DNA of 64,000 nt, from contig OW203993.1 of NCBI GenBank assembly GCA_934047225.1, positions 24,380,069 through 24,444,068 of the forward strand, given 5' to 3'. A model generated the notes under the pieces. It was not told the origin of the DNA. It searched no databases and saw nothing but the letters and a program-made list of their open reading frames with translations. Source of the DNA: Ypsolopha sequella. Its lineage: Eukaryota > Arthropoda > Insecta > Lepidoptera > Ypsolophidae. The position numbers were made by a program, and so were the translations under genes. Shown here in pieces: positions 1-10,194 of this stretch (position 1 is its first letter; every line of letters begins with the position of its first letter).

Positions 1-91
1 GAATTAAAGTGCAAAAGAGAATCTATAGAAACAAACACTTGTTCTAAAAAACTCACTTTATTGGGATACGGCTAAAACAGCGATGATAATT

Positions 92-235
92 ATGGTCGAT
101 TCGGCGAGACAGGACTAACTTTATTTTGAGCGTCCTGTCTTTGTCTTTACGGTACAGAAAGAAAAAGACAGAACACTTAAATAAAGTTTAGTCCTGTCAA
201 ATAAGATAAAACGTGTTACACCAAATTGATACAAA
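92..235. mobile_element. Palindromic MITE, family A, copy 1
   Basis: A foldback whose left arm (ggtcgattcggcg) pairs imperfectly with the right end (caccaaattgat). The centre carries the facing motifs gtctttgtc and agaaaaagac. Cleaner copies lie at 17832-17990 and, as a half, at 43960-44067. It has no coding capacity. Confidence 0.6.
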
Positions 236-537
236 TATGTACACAGACTAAAGATCACAATTTTGTCACACAATTTATTCATTCATCCCGCGCAGCTGCC
301 ATATAAATGCAATAGGTGTTTGTGACGTCCTGATGGCTTTGATATCAATGAAACTTTGCACACATCTTTAGATATGTCTCCTTTCCCCCCACATCGCACT
401 CCAACCCACCTCAACATCAAGAGGTGCAAGATGACGAGATATTAAAACGACCACCAATTTGTGAAATAGTTTCAGGTACAAACTGTTTTCCATGAAACGG
501 TAACTGTTTATTTATAGAAAAGTGTATAAACTTACAA

Positions 538-661
538 CCAGTTGCAGAAAGTGTTTTGAAGTTTAATGAACCTTGCCATCCCTTACATTGTTCTTGACAA
601 AGAAAGTGACAGCATTCGTTTTAAAGTTTCATTTGACTTAAAAACCCTTTCTGCAACTGGC
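538..661. mobile_element. Short MITE inside repeat X
   Basis: The ends are inverted: ccagttgcagaaagtg on the left and ctttctgcaactgg on the right. It is absent from the copy of repeat X at 56.3 kb, where the flanks are continuous, so it is a real insertion. The target duplication is unclear. Confidence 0.6.
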
Positions 662-697
662 CGTATGTCTTCTTTCCATGAAAGATGTCTGTATTTC

Positions 698-979
698 TTT
701 TTTTAGGGTTCCGTACCCAAAGGGTAACCAACGGGACCCTGTTATTCAGACTCCGCTGTCCGTCTGTCTGTCCGTCTGTGTGTCAGTTGACAGTTAGACA
801 GTTGAAACTTTCACAGATGATGTATTTCTGTTGCCGCTATAACAACAAATACCAAAAAACAGAATAAAATAAATATTTAAGGGGGCTCCCATACAACAGA
901 CATGTTTTTTTGCCGTTTTTATAGACAATGGTATGGAACCCTTCGTGCGCGAGTCCGACTCGCACTTGGCCGGTTTTTT
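698..979 (-). mobile_element. Dispersed 'cggccaagtgcgag' repeat, copy 1
   Basis: It starts with tttttagggttccgtaccc and ends with gagtccgactcgcacttggc. The same unit occurs at 1750-2035, 22168-22437 and 47231-47643, with internally deleted or partial versions at 52209-52555 and 53220-53285. I know it as a very common lepidopteran interspersed repeat. Both ends carry a facing ggttccgtac / gtacggaacc motif. It is inserted in repeat X. Confidence 0.75.
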
Positions 980-1149
980 CATTTTATATTTCCAGTATAT
1001 CCAAATTTTATATCCAAGATTAATTATTTATTGTATTACAATAATGTTTTATTATTTTTCTGTTTTAATATTTTAACTATACGCTGATTTTATTGAATAT
1101 GTTTAGGTTAAAGTAAATAGTAAGTAAATTAAGTATGTTTTTTTTCTTT

Positions 1150-1325
1150 TAATGGTGGTGGCAGAATAACAGCGTTCCTAATGCCGTTGGTATAGGAACA
1201 TATGCTGAGTCACCGTCCTTTTTAACAGAGCCATACAACTTTACGTTTAAGAACATTGTACTACTTTGTCCATAATGGTGTGTTAAATAAATGTCTTTTT
1301 ATTTTATTTTAATTTTATTTTATAG
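1150..1325 (+). mobile_element. Retroelement 3' end with (TTTTA)n tail
   Basis: The segment ends in taaataaatgtctttttatt followed by repeats of the type ttttattttaa, the form of a LINE or SINE 3' end on the plus strand. It interrupts repeat X, whose match to the 56.4 kb copy resumes at about 1326. The clade is not assignable. Confidence 0.4.
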
Positions 1326-1477
1326 TTAAAAATTATACAACTTGCTAAACTTTGTGTAAAAACGAGACAATATTCGTGATATCCTGACAACTAATATGAT
1401 GGTGTTTCATCAAATTTTACTTTTTGGGCTGTAAAGAGACTTAACTACATGTCGCTAGATATAGATAGACAGTTTTT

Positions 1478-1620
1478 AGTTTTGGAGCAGTCAAAACTAA
1501 ATTTTCCTCATTGCAAAATATTCCTTAGGTTTCAGGAACAGAAGTTAAATTACTTTGGAAAATTTCAAGTTTTGACAGCACTATAACTAAAATTAAAGCC
1601 TTCGTAATTGGCTTTATTGT
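1478..1620. mobile_element. Palindromic MITE, family I, copy 1
   Basis: It shares tttgacagcact and aactaaaattaaagcctt with the cleaner copy at 14786-14960, and is partly self-complementary. No coding content. Confidence 0.5.
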
Positions 1621-1749
1621 GTCATTCAATAAAATCATCTGTTACTTAGATAAAATTATATAAGCCCTAATAAGTGTTGTCAAAAGGTCAATAAAAGAAA
1701 TAATATGTCAGAAGGATAAAAAATCTTCTTATATATAAATATATACATA

Positions 1750-2035
1750 AAAACCGGCCCAGTGCGAGTAAGACTCGCACACGAAGGGTTCCGTACCAAT
1801 ATCTATAAAAACGGCAAACAAACATGTCTGTTGTATGGGAGCCCCCTTAAATATTTATTTTATTCTGTTTTTTAGTATTTGTTGTTATAGCGGCAACAGA
1901 AATACATCATCTGTGAAAATTTCAACTAACTATCACGGTTCATGAGATACAGCCTGGTGACAGACGGACAGATGGACAGCGGAGTCTTAGTAATAGGGTC
2001 CCGTTGGTTACCCTTTGCGTATGGTACCCTAAAAA
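1750..2035 (+). mobile_element. Dispersed 'cggccaagtgcgag' repeat, copy 2
   Basis: Runs from aaaaccggcccagtgcgagt to atggtaccctaaaaac, in the opposite orientation to the copy at 698-979. It contains the family core gggagcccccttaaatattt and acagcctggtgacagacgg. Confidence 0.75.
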
Positions 2036-3405
2036 CAGAGTTGCCCGTTATGTAAAATGAACAGTACACAAAACACAATATTGTTAATTTCCCGTCGCTG
2101 TCTGCAATCCTGCGCCGGATATTGGAGGGAGGCACAATAAACTTGTTATTTGAATATTGTTTGACTCTTTACGTATTTGTTTCTATGTGAATTATTCCAC
2201 TGGAATTAGAGTGGATGTCAATCATAACGAATTACAGACATGACGTGGACAATACTTTGCATACGCCCGTCTTATCCTTTATCACTGAAAAAAAAACTTG
2301 TTAACATTTATTATAAAAATGTTTATAACTATCAAGTTACTTATATATATACGAGCACATAAAGTATTATATTTCCGGCAATAAAGTCATCTTGATTAAG
2401 AAGTGTAACAAGCAGTCTTAGTAGATTCAAATAAGTAGTTGTCAACTTAATCAAGTCTGATTTTTATAGTGATAACCTCATCTTTATACATATTACTAAA
2501 AGATTGATAATTTTAATCAAGTGACTTGATGGATATTATAATGTTATATTGTTAAATTGTCTTTTTTTAAGTAAAATTTTTAGGTTTAGCAATTTCTGGT
2601 AGATAAATCAAATGATTTTGATTTTGATTATTATATTTGTAACTAGAATGAAACGTGACATATATTGATTGTCCTTTTTGTTCTACCTATCATTTATATA
2701 TTTACCCTGATTGCATGTACTTACGCTCTTACTTGTGACACGACGTGATGTAGCAGGAAGTAGTGCTAAACCGAATGTGAGTCGTTAGTCTCTATACTCT
2801 CAGATACACCCCACTGATACTTATACTAACAAAGCAGAAAAACTTTGATATCGCGATGCAGAAATCCATACAAAAACCGATTTCTTAAAATATTACTTTT
2901 TTAAATATATTGGTTAACTTATTAGAATGTGACATAAAATTATTAAGAGCTATTAACCTACTTGATAAGATCTATGTTTACGTATGTTTAAAACTATTAT
3001 CTATCTTTTAAATTAAATAAGATGTTGATCATTTTATAATAATCTGATTATTAAATAAAATAGGCTTAATTATGTAATATAATAAGTTACTTTATTACAT
3101 CAATTATTTGCAAAGTGTAAAGTTGATAAAGCAACTTGATAGATCTAATCAAGTGATTGATAGAACTCACTATATTCCTGAAATTAATAAAGTAACTTAA
3201 TAAAATTGAACATTATCGATTTGATAAAATTGCAATCATTTTAGCTTTATTGTGACAATAAACCATCATTAAAGGGCAATAGTACAGACGTAACGAAATT
3301 ATTTATATTACATAAAAATATATAAGAATAATAGCAAATCTAAATCCATCAGATAGTTGCAAGCCCTATTTTGTTAATTACAATATATTGACGCTCCCTT
3401 CTTTA
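2036..3405. other. AT-rich stretch with a recurring ACTTGAT motif
   Basis: No gene recognised. Variants of acttgat/atcaagt recur many times between about 2385 and 3230 (for example taatcaagtctg, agtgacttgatgg, gcaacttgatag, taatcaagtgattg), in both orientations and without a fixed period. This could be a degenerate foldback or satellite-like sequence. Confidence 0.35.
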
Positions 3406-3407
3406 TA

Positions 3408-3660
3408 TACAACTTGTAAGAGAAAGGTGTAACCATATTTGAAGAGCTTATTCAGTCAATGGTATAGAACAACTTTTACTATGGAACAAACCCTGTATCT
3501 CGAAAAAAAATTAACTTTTTCATAAAAAAATGCAATGCCGCTCGGCTGAAATGTATGGAAGGGCAGATTTTTTTTTTTGAGATTTCAGGGTTGGCTCCAT
3601 AGTAAAAGTTGTTCTATACCATTGTCTGAATAAGCTCTTCAAATATGGTTACACCTTTCT
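3408..3660. mobile_element. Inverted-repeat MITE, family B, copy 1
   Basis: Left arm gaaaggtgtaaccatatttg is matched by caaatatggttacacctttc on the right; inner arms include gaacaacttttactatgg. The outer right terminus is missing. A complete copy with TA flanks is at 17253-17523. Confidence 0.7.
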
Positions 3661-4323
3661 CAAAAACGAATATTTATTTAAACAGTTACTGGTCGGCCCC
3701 TCTAAGTCACAGCGTAATGTTATGGATCTTAAATACTTTTTTAAGAAACCTCAAAAGTAGCCGTCAAACCTGCATAGAAACCTGTTTTGGTATTATCTTG
3801 TTCTATGTAAACAGACAGACATAGTGCTTTATATATCTATAACTATATGGAGACGAAGAGAAATAGTATCAACGACTCGCACAGCAAAATATTGAAATCC
3901 CAGCTATTGTAAAGCTTCAACCGCACGCTAACTTAATCACGGTCCAAGCTAAGCTGGATTGTAAGCAGCTTTGCTTGAGCTAAGTCGCGCTACAGGCACA
4001 ACATGGCGTTTGCTTAACAATAACTTAAGCTGTTCCCATCATCGAATTGCTAAGTTGGGTTTGTGCCGCGTTTGTGATAGCGAGTTTAGTTCAAGTAGAC
4101 TTGAAAGCTTTTAGCAAGTTGAAACATTAAAAACACCTCTCAATAAGACACTGGGTCGGCCTCAATGGGGTATATCGTCAAAATCGAAATTTTTGAAGTT
4201 ATTTATCTGCTGTTCAAAAGAAGTCCCGAGTTAAATATATTAGTATAACAATTTTGAGACTTTTTTCTAGATTTTAGATCATCAGAAACGTGATTCGAGA
4301 AATTTCAATGCATAGAAATAACT
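3661..4323. other. No recognised feature
   Basis: No coding, RNA or repeat structure could be supported here. It contains ordinary AT-rich sequence and short GC-richer patches around 3920-4080. Confidence 0.4.
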
Positions 4324-5177
4324 ATTCAAATTCAAATAGTTAATTTTGCAAAGCAGGTATAGATATATACACTTTTTACACGTCAAATTTAATCTAATAA
4401 AGAAAATATATGTAATAAAATAATAAATGTACATGAACTAAATTAAAGGTTTATTTAATTTATGTAGCAATATATTTACGATTAAAATGATAGGGAAATA
4501 TATATTATACAAGGTAAAAACCAATCAGCCGCCCGAACCCATACCGGAGACCCGGCCAGGGACAAGGAACAAGGTTCAATGATCACCAACCGAGCCCCCA
4601 GCACGAATCCAGGCAGCCGACCAAATCCCATCCTATATACTACATACTAATAGGTTACATATATAAATACATGCCTACCTCCGCCCATTCGATTAGTCTT
4701 GCTAAGAAGAAGGGCAAGAAACTTAGCAAGATCATGTCTTTTTTTTCAACATAAAACTTATACTATACAATATATGACTTATATCTACTTTAACCAAGGG
4801 ATAAGAAAATACAAGACAGCAGGAATTCAGGTTAATGAAAAAAAAGGCAAACATATATATCTTTGTCTACCTGTCTCATATAGTCCTTTTCCTTTTACAG
4901 TCTGTAATCAATTAATGTTTACACCTTAGAGGAATCATAAGTTAAGAAATTATACTATTTAATTAAATTATAACTTACTATCATTATCACTGTAATACCA
5001 TGCTTCACCATCATCCAAATATTCATTTATTTTATAATATGCCTTTTTCAATAGGCCCTGCTTAATATACAGTTTAAACTTATTCTCTGACAAAGTAAGG
5101 AATGAACTATTGAAATGAGGTCTAAATTTACACGTTTTTTGATATTCTGAGAAATCGGAATAGCATAAAGACTTCAA
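4324..5177 (-). pseudogene. LINE 3' end with ORF2 C-terminus, copy 1
   Basis: Read on the minus strand, a short open stretch (5177 to 4968) contains KKAYYKINEYLDDGEAWYYS. The KAYY.(I/V).EYL pattern resembles the end of insect jockey/CR1-type LINE ORF2 proteins. It is followed by about 640 bp of untranslated sequence and an end of the type actatttgaatttgaat, which matches the TTTGAA-type tail of the plus-strand LINE end at 25392-25462. Bases 4324-5101 are nearly identical to 8107-8886, so two copies of one family inserted here. The rest of ORF2 is absent. LINE assignment is an inference from the C-terminal motif and tail; the clade is uncertain. Confidence 0.5.
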
Positions 5178-5231
5178 AAATATTTATTTAGATGGGTATG
5201 GAAATTTTCATAGCTACTTTAGTTAATTTTG

Positions 5232-5320
5232 TATTAATTTAAAACCGACTTTTTGTCAGTTTTCCCCGATTCCGTCCCTTTCGCACTGGAGTAACGGGAA
5301 CCTTTGCACAGACGATATAT
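5232..5320 (-). repeat. Fragment of the TTAA-flanked MITE family H
   Basis: Contains the reverse complement of the family H motif gcgaaagggacggaatcggg and the adjoining gtcggttttaaatt. Full copies are at 14252, 56961 and 61948. Confidence 0.55.
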
Positions 5321-6156
5321 TTAAACAAGCGGACGCCCCGCAGCGTTGCTCACGTGGATCCCGTTTGTCCCGATCCCGTGGGAATTTCCTAAAATTCCTT
5401 CTTACCGGATGTCTACGTTATACAAAGTGGCGGTCCTAGAGAGGCGCAAGCGGTGCGACCGTACCTGGTGCCGATCCGAGGGGGCACCAAAATAATGAAA
5501 AAGCCCATGCAGCTTTCAGTTTAACCATTTTTTTCATGAGAATTTAAATTCTGCTGACATTCGGTTTTCTTCATGTTGTTATTTAGCATAACGGCTGATA
5601 TTTTTGTTGCATTTTACAAGTACATTTAAGAGTATTCCAGTTAACTGGCTCGATGTAAACGTGGCACAGAATTCCTCTCCGTTATCCCATCGGCAGAAGT
5701 CGAATCCTGATTTATGTGGGACGTAAGGAAGTAACGCCCCGATCACCATGACTTTTAGACGGTAGGCCAATTAACCATAGTCTTTATTGCTTTACAATAA
5801 GAACTAAGGCATGTGTTTGTAAGTCTTGGTGAGATAGACGAGTGTTTTTCTGTTGTTATCATTGTAAGGTCAGGTTATCTTTATTTTCGTGAACCTGAGC
5901 ATGGACGTAAAAAAGGGGGACGGAGACGCCGCTAAGCAACTACTGAAGTATAGCAATGGGCGTTTGTAAGTGTGTAAGAGAACTTACAATGGATCATAGG
6001 CTTACTATGATGTGAATGTGTGTATGCAAGGCTGGTGCGTACAAACGAGTAGGATGCTTCAGTTGTTGGTGAGCAAAACTCTGTCCGATTTATTTTCAGG
6101 TCCATGTACTTGAGAGGGTAAATTAGGAACGCTGGCAAGTGTGCCTGTGTGTCGTT
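5321..6156. other. Unclassified repeat-like sequence, no gene
   Basis: Contains gatcccgtttgtcccgatcc (about 5356-5375) and ggatgtctacgttatac, phrases that recur in lepidopteran repeats; a related stretch is at 62760-63000. Nothing coding could be supported. Confidence 0.3.
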
Positions 6157-6320
6157 CTGGTCCCGTAGCATAGTTTTTAATCGCGCGCGATGCCACTGGT
6201 TGAATCACATGTGCAAGGAACGTGACGTACTGTTTAATTACAGAGACATCGTGTCACGCTCCTCGCACTTGTGAGTCAACTAAGTCGCATCGCGCGCGAT
6301 TGTACTCTATGCTACAGGGC
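6157..6320. mobile_element. Palindromic element with tRNA A-box-like end, family C, copy 1
   Basis: Starts ctggtcccgtagcatagt and ends with actctatgctacaggg, its approximate complement; inner arms share atcgcgcgcgatg and cgtgac. The second copy (57769-57915) reads tagcatagtggttaatcgcg, which fits a tRNA D-arm/A-box consensus (TRGCNNAGTGG). The element may derive from a tRNA-like sequence or the match may be chance. Confidence 0.55.
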
Positions 6321-6976
6321 CTGATAAAGAACTAAATGAGATATACTAATCATAGCAACAACTAACAATATTTTTCACTAAATACGAGCTGCAATTTTCG
6401 TCTCTGAAAAGTCGAAATCTGGGATAGGACTCGATACTCATCTCTATATAATCAACTATTACTAAAGACAAACTGGAAATCGCAAAAAAATAACCAAAGA
6501 ATTAAAAAAAAATTATAAGCCCTAAAAAGTAACCCCATGAAAACTGTGCCGGACACATGTTTGGTATGGCGTCGCCTCCTATGGCGTTAAATGTCATTGC
6601 GAGTCAGCCAATCATGGCCGGCTGACATACAGTACGAACTGATCATGAGCCTTTTGCCATATTGAGTGTCTGGGAGGACGGTTACCTCAAAATTAAACAA
6701 GTATGAAAATGAGCGGCCTGTCATTTCCAGACACAATCTTTATTATAAGACTGTTTGAAAGTGGTTTTCTATTGTAAATGAAAAAGATAGGCCTCTCTGA
6801 TTCCTACGGTCACATTTTTAGATACAAGCTTATGTGAAATTACCAACTATTCTGTAGAAGTGCGTCTTCTATGTTTTTTGTTTCGATGACGTACTTGTTC
6901 TGTACTTGATAATATACATATTTTACGGCAAAGGAACGCAAGTGCGTCACTTCCTGAACAAATTAGAGACAATCAT
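6321..6976. other. No recognised feature
   Basis: No supported gene, RNA or clear repeat. AT-rich with no long inverted repeat that I could find. Confidence 0.35.
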
Positions 6977-7340
6977 AGTAGTTAATGCTACAAGGGCGAA
7001 AAGGAATAAATTACGATAACCGAGTAATTTATTGCTCTTACGCCCGTGTATCATACTACGTTTTTCGATGCATAGTGTGAGGAAATAAAACAATTATAAT
7101 CTTATGAACTTTAAATTATGATTGGCTCAAAAGGACTGTATCCAGAGCCGTTAAACAGTGAAAAAAAAAGGATAACATTTATGGTTCACAGGAAATATTG
7201 CAGGTTAGCCAACTTCTCGTAAATAAATAAAAAAATAATAATAATAAAGCCCTAGGGCAAAAGAATCGACTTTCTTTTCGGTTTTGATGCATAAAAAGTG
7301 GGCCTTTACGAGCACTTGCATTGAAAAATTATTTGATTAA
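6977..7340 (-). mobile_element. Interspersed repeat D, copy 1
   Basis: Reverse complement of the units at 15511-15931 and 16092-16493. Shared motifs include gggcgaaaaggaataaatta, cttacgcccgtgtatcat and aaaagtgggcctttacgagc. No coding capacity and no clear terminal inverted repeat; classification unknown. Confidence 0.65.
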
Positions 7341-7480
7341 TAAATGCGTATTTTGTATGTGGCTGAATAGTAAAGCTTCGGTAACTGTTATTTTGATGAG
7401 GTAAGAAATGCTACCAGAATCTGAACAACCTTGCGCTGACATATTAGAATGCGATATACAAAAAAAAAAAAAAAAAATCA

Positions 7481-7865
7481 AAGGCAAGAATCCTTCTAGG
7501 GTATGTTAGTGTGAATCATACAGTGTTTAAAAAAAATAGCGGCAATTTTTTTCTATGTAGCTGTACCACATAATAACACGATTTGTTAAACTTGAAATAC
7601 TCTAATCTGGTGGACACTCTCGCTGGTCGTTGACCTCTGATAGCGTCAGTAGCACAGAACATAATTACTCAATGTGATTGGTCGTTACCGCACTACGGGG
7701 TGAATGAACTGCATTGATAAGAGTGCGTAGCTGGATCTTAGGAAAACAATATAATTTTTGGTAAAAATTTAAGGTACCTATACTTTTTTTTATCGTAATC
7801 GTATCAGTATCGTGTATACTTTCATACCCTAATGGGATTCTTGGTTTTGCATTTACACCCTGTAG
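7481..7865 (+). mobile_element. MITE family E, copy 1 (left end lost)
   Basis: Direct repeat of 23549-23924, including ggtggacactctcgctggtc and gattcttggttttgcattta. The left terminus is replaced by a poly(A) run. In the other copy the ends form terminal inverted repeats beginning taca.ggtgtaaa. Confidence 0.65.
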
Positions 7866-8106
7866 ACCATTTTGATAGAATTTATGCCAAAATGTCGTGG
7901 CGCAATGAAACGTCACAGAAGTTATAGTGATAACTTGATAAGTTCACGACTCATGTAGAAAGCGTCTCTCATATATTTTCATAGTAATTTGCCCGTCCAG
8001 GGGGTCTAGCACGCGCCGTCGATACAGTGTCTTTCGATCAGACTTGCTCTCTTGCACAATGACAAACGTGGTATGCCTGAGAGCGCAAGTAGGATAGATA
8101 TACGCT

Positions 8107-8886
8107 GTATCAAATTCAAGTTCAAATAGCTTATTTTGCAAAGCAGGTATAGATATATACACTTTTGACACGTCAAATTTAATCTAATATAGAAAATATA
8201 TGTAAAAAAATAATAACTGTACATGAACTAAATTAAAGGTTTATTTAATTTATGTAGCAATATATTTACGATTAAAATGATAGGTAAAATATATATTATA
8301 CAAGGTAAAATCCAATCAGCCGCCCAAACCCATACCGGAGACCCGGCCAGGGACCAGGAACAAGGTTCAATGATCACCAACCGAGCCCCCAGCACGAATC
8401 CAGGCGGCCGACCAAATCCCATCCTATATACTACATACTAATAGGTTATATATATAAATACATGCCTACCTCCGCCCATTCGATTAGTCTTGCTAAGAAG
8501 AAGGGCAAGAAACTTAGCAAGATCATGTCTTTTTTTTCAACATAAAACTATACAATATATGACTTATATCTACTTTAACCAAGGGATAAGAAAATACAAG
8601 ACAGCAGGAATTCAGGTTAATGAAAAAAAAGAAAAACATATATATCTTTGTCTTCCTGTCTCATATAGTCTTTTTCCTTTTACAGTCTGTAATCAATTAA
8701 TGTTTACACATTAGAGGAATCATAAGTTAGGAAATTATACTATTTAATTAAATTATAACTTATTATCATTATCACTGTAACACCATGCTTTACCATCATC
8801 CAAATATTCATTTATTTTATAATATGCCTTTTTCAATCGGCCCTGCTTAATATACAGTTTAAACTTATTCTCTGACAAAGTAAGGA
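8107..8886 (-). pseudogene. LINE 3' end, copy 2
   Basis: About 780 bp nearly identical to 4324-5101, on the same strand. It includes the same 3' UTR (for example ccaaccgagcccccagcacg) and the C-terminal coding remnant just upstream. Sequence beyond 8886 differs from copy 1, so each copy is truncated at its own 5' point. Differences include a small indel near 8547. This points to separate insertions of related elements or a segmental duplication of the shared block only. Confidence 0.5.
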
Positions 8887-9192
8887 CCTCCTTTGAAAGT
8901 TTATTGTAAAATCCTATACCATGTCCTACGAAAGAGGTACTCTGGCGCGTGCTAGCTATACAGGTCGCGCTATCATCGCGCTCCGCTCCTGCTCCGCTTT
9001 CTGTGTGCCGAAGCCTTTATGTACCTATTTCTTTTTATGGAAATTGTTTGAAAATTCATGTGTGCTGTCAAATTAAATGGAAATTGCTAGCAAATTTAAT
9101 CTATCGATAATGTACATCGTTTACGTTTTTCAATGACTGTGTTTTGCGCGAGGGTCGTTTAAATAAAAGTGAGGAGAGAGTGAGGCATAGCC

Positions 9193-9833
9193 TTAAGGCG
9201 ATATGTAAAAGTTTAAGTGTCCCTGTTACCCCATATGTGAAAAAAACCCTCAGTGCGAGAGGGACGGATTCGTGGAAAAGTAGCAAAAAGTCGGTTTTTT
9301 ATTAATATAAAATGTACTAAAGTTGCTATCAAAATTTCGTCTAACCAGCGGGCCTATTATGTATCTCTAGTTGCCTTCTGGACTGGGTGTCTATCATCAA
9401 AAACATAGATATACTATCGAATTCCGATGTCCTAAGGATATTTTCGCACTTGAAGTGACGACACAGATTGTTAATAGTTCAATACCCACTAAAGACAATT
9501 TTGAAATTTCAGTTTTTATCTATGTTTTTGATGATAGGCACCTCGTTCAGTTGGCAACTAAAGATACAGAATAGGGGGGCAGGTCCTAGATACTATGAAA
9601 ACCCATCTAATAAAATATAATTGCAGTCCATATACGAGTATCATTCCAAATTGTCAAACCAGGAGAATTGGTGTCGAAAAAGACCTCATTTCAATAAATA
9701 TTTGTATCGAGCCGAATTTCTCCAATCGCGTTTCTGTTTAACAGATCCCTAGAAAAAGATTCCAAAAGAATATACTATTTTATCAAAATAATACATTATT
9801 TACTGAAGTAGCGCCTTTTAGTATGCTTAAGGC
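9193..9833 (+). mobile_element. TTAA-type repeat (family H2) carrying a nested MITE
   Basis: Starts ttaaggcgatatgtaaaagt and shares gcgagagggacggattcgtg and gtcggttttttattaatata with 55498-56090 and, in part, 41904-42200. It is a diverged relative of family H at 14252. A 241-bp MITE (9344-9584) sits within it, at the same position as in the 55.5 kb copy. The right end is not well defined. Confidence 0.55.
9344..9584. mobile_element. MITE family F, copy 1
   Basis: Terminal inverted repeats of about 50 bp: left tatctctagttgccttctgg, right complement tatctttagttgccaactg, both continuing into ctatcatcaaaaaca. Other copies are at 40534-40769 and 55650-55890. The apparent short reading frame is only the open interior of the MITE. 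Confidence 0.7.
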
Positions 9834-9843
9834 TTTGGCAAAC

Positions 9844-9975
9844 AGGAAGCGGGGCAATAGTTATCTTGGGGCACGATAATGCCCCCCGCCAAGACGAGCT
9901 AAAGGAAGCGGGGCACTACGTTCTTGGGGCACGATAGTGCCCCCCGCCAAGACGAGCTAAAGGAAGCGGGGCACT
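9844..9975. repeat. 58-bp tandem repeat, about 2.3 units
   Basis: The motif aggaagcggggca starts at 9844, 9903 and 9961. The unit is GC-rich (ggggcacgatagtgcccccc) against an AT-rich background and contains a short hairpin, ggggcac/gtgcccc. Confidence 0.8.
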
Positions 9976-10161
9976 ACGTACCTTTTCTCGAAGCGTTTCG
10001 TCATATTTTCAACCCTCGAAGACCGAAGCTGTCTAGATAATACTAGAGATACCAAATTTTCAAGATAACATGAAGGAAGCAGTCTTATTATACACGATAA
10101 GTTTCATTTGTCTAGCTTTTATACTTTGAATGTTATTAATACCTAAAATACGTCGATTTCG

Positions 10162-10186
10162 TCACTCACTCACTCACTCACTCACT
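10162..10186. repeat. (CACT)n microsatellite
   Basis: About six CACT units directly upstream of the 149-bp satellite array. Confidence 0.9.
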
Positions 10187-10194
10187 GATGATCA

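Larger units (their letters stand above)
290..1440 (+). mobile_element. Interspersed repeat X, interrupted by three insertions
   Basis: Segments 290-537, 662-697 and 980-1440 align in order with the copy at 56130-56920, sharing motifs such as gaggtgcaagatg, catgaaacggtaactg and atgatggtgtttcatc. A fragment is also at 24378-24600. The gaps relative to the other copies are filled by a 124-bp MITE (538-661), a 'cggccaagtg' repeat (698-979) and a LINE/SINE tail (about 1150-1325). The superfamily is not recognised. Confidence 0.6.

Noticed and set aside
4699..4929. 76-codon frame conserved at 8490-8714
   Set aside because: Lies in the 3' UTR of two copies of the same LINE, on the opposite strand to its ORF; indels between copies are not in multiples of three.
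9371..9574. 67-codon frame repeated at 40561 and 55465-55863
   Set aside because: The repeated frame is the interior of MITE family F; similarity between copies is due to the MITE and not to protein conservation.
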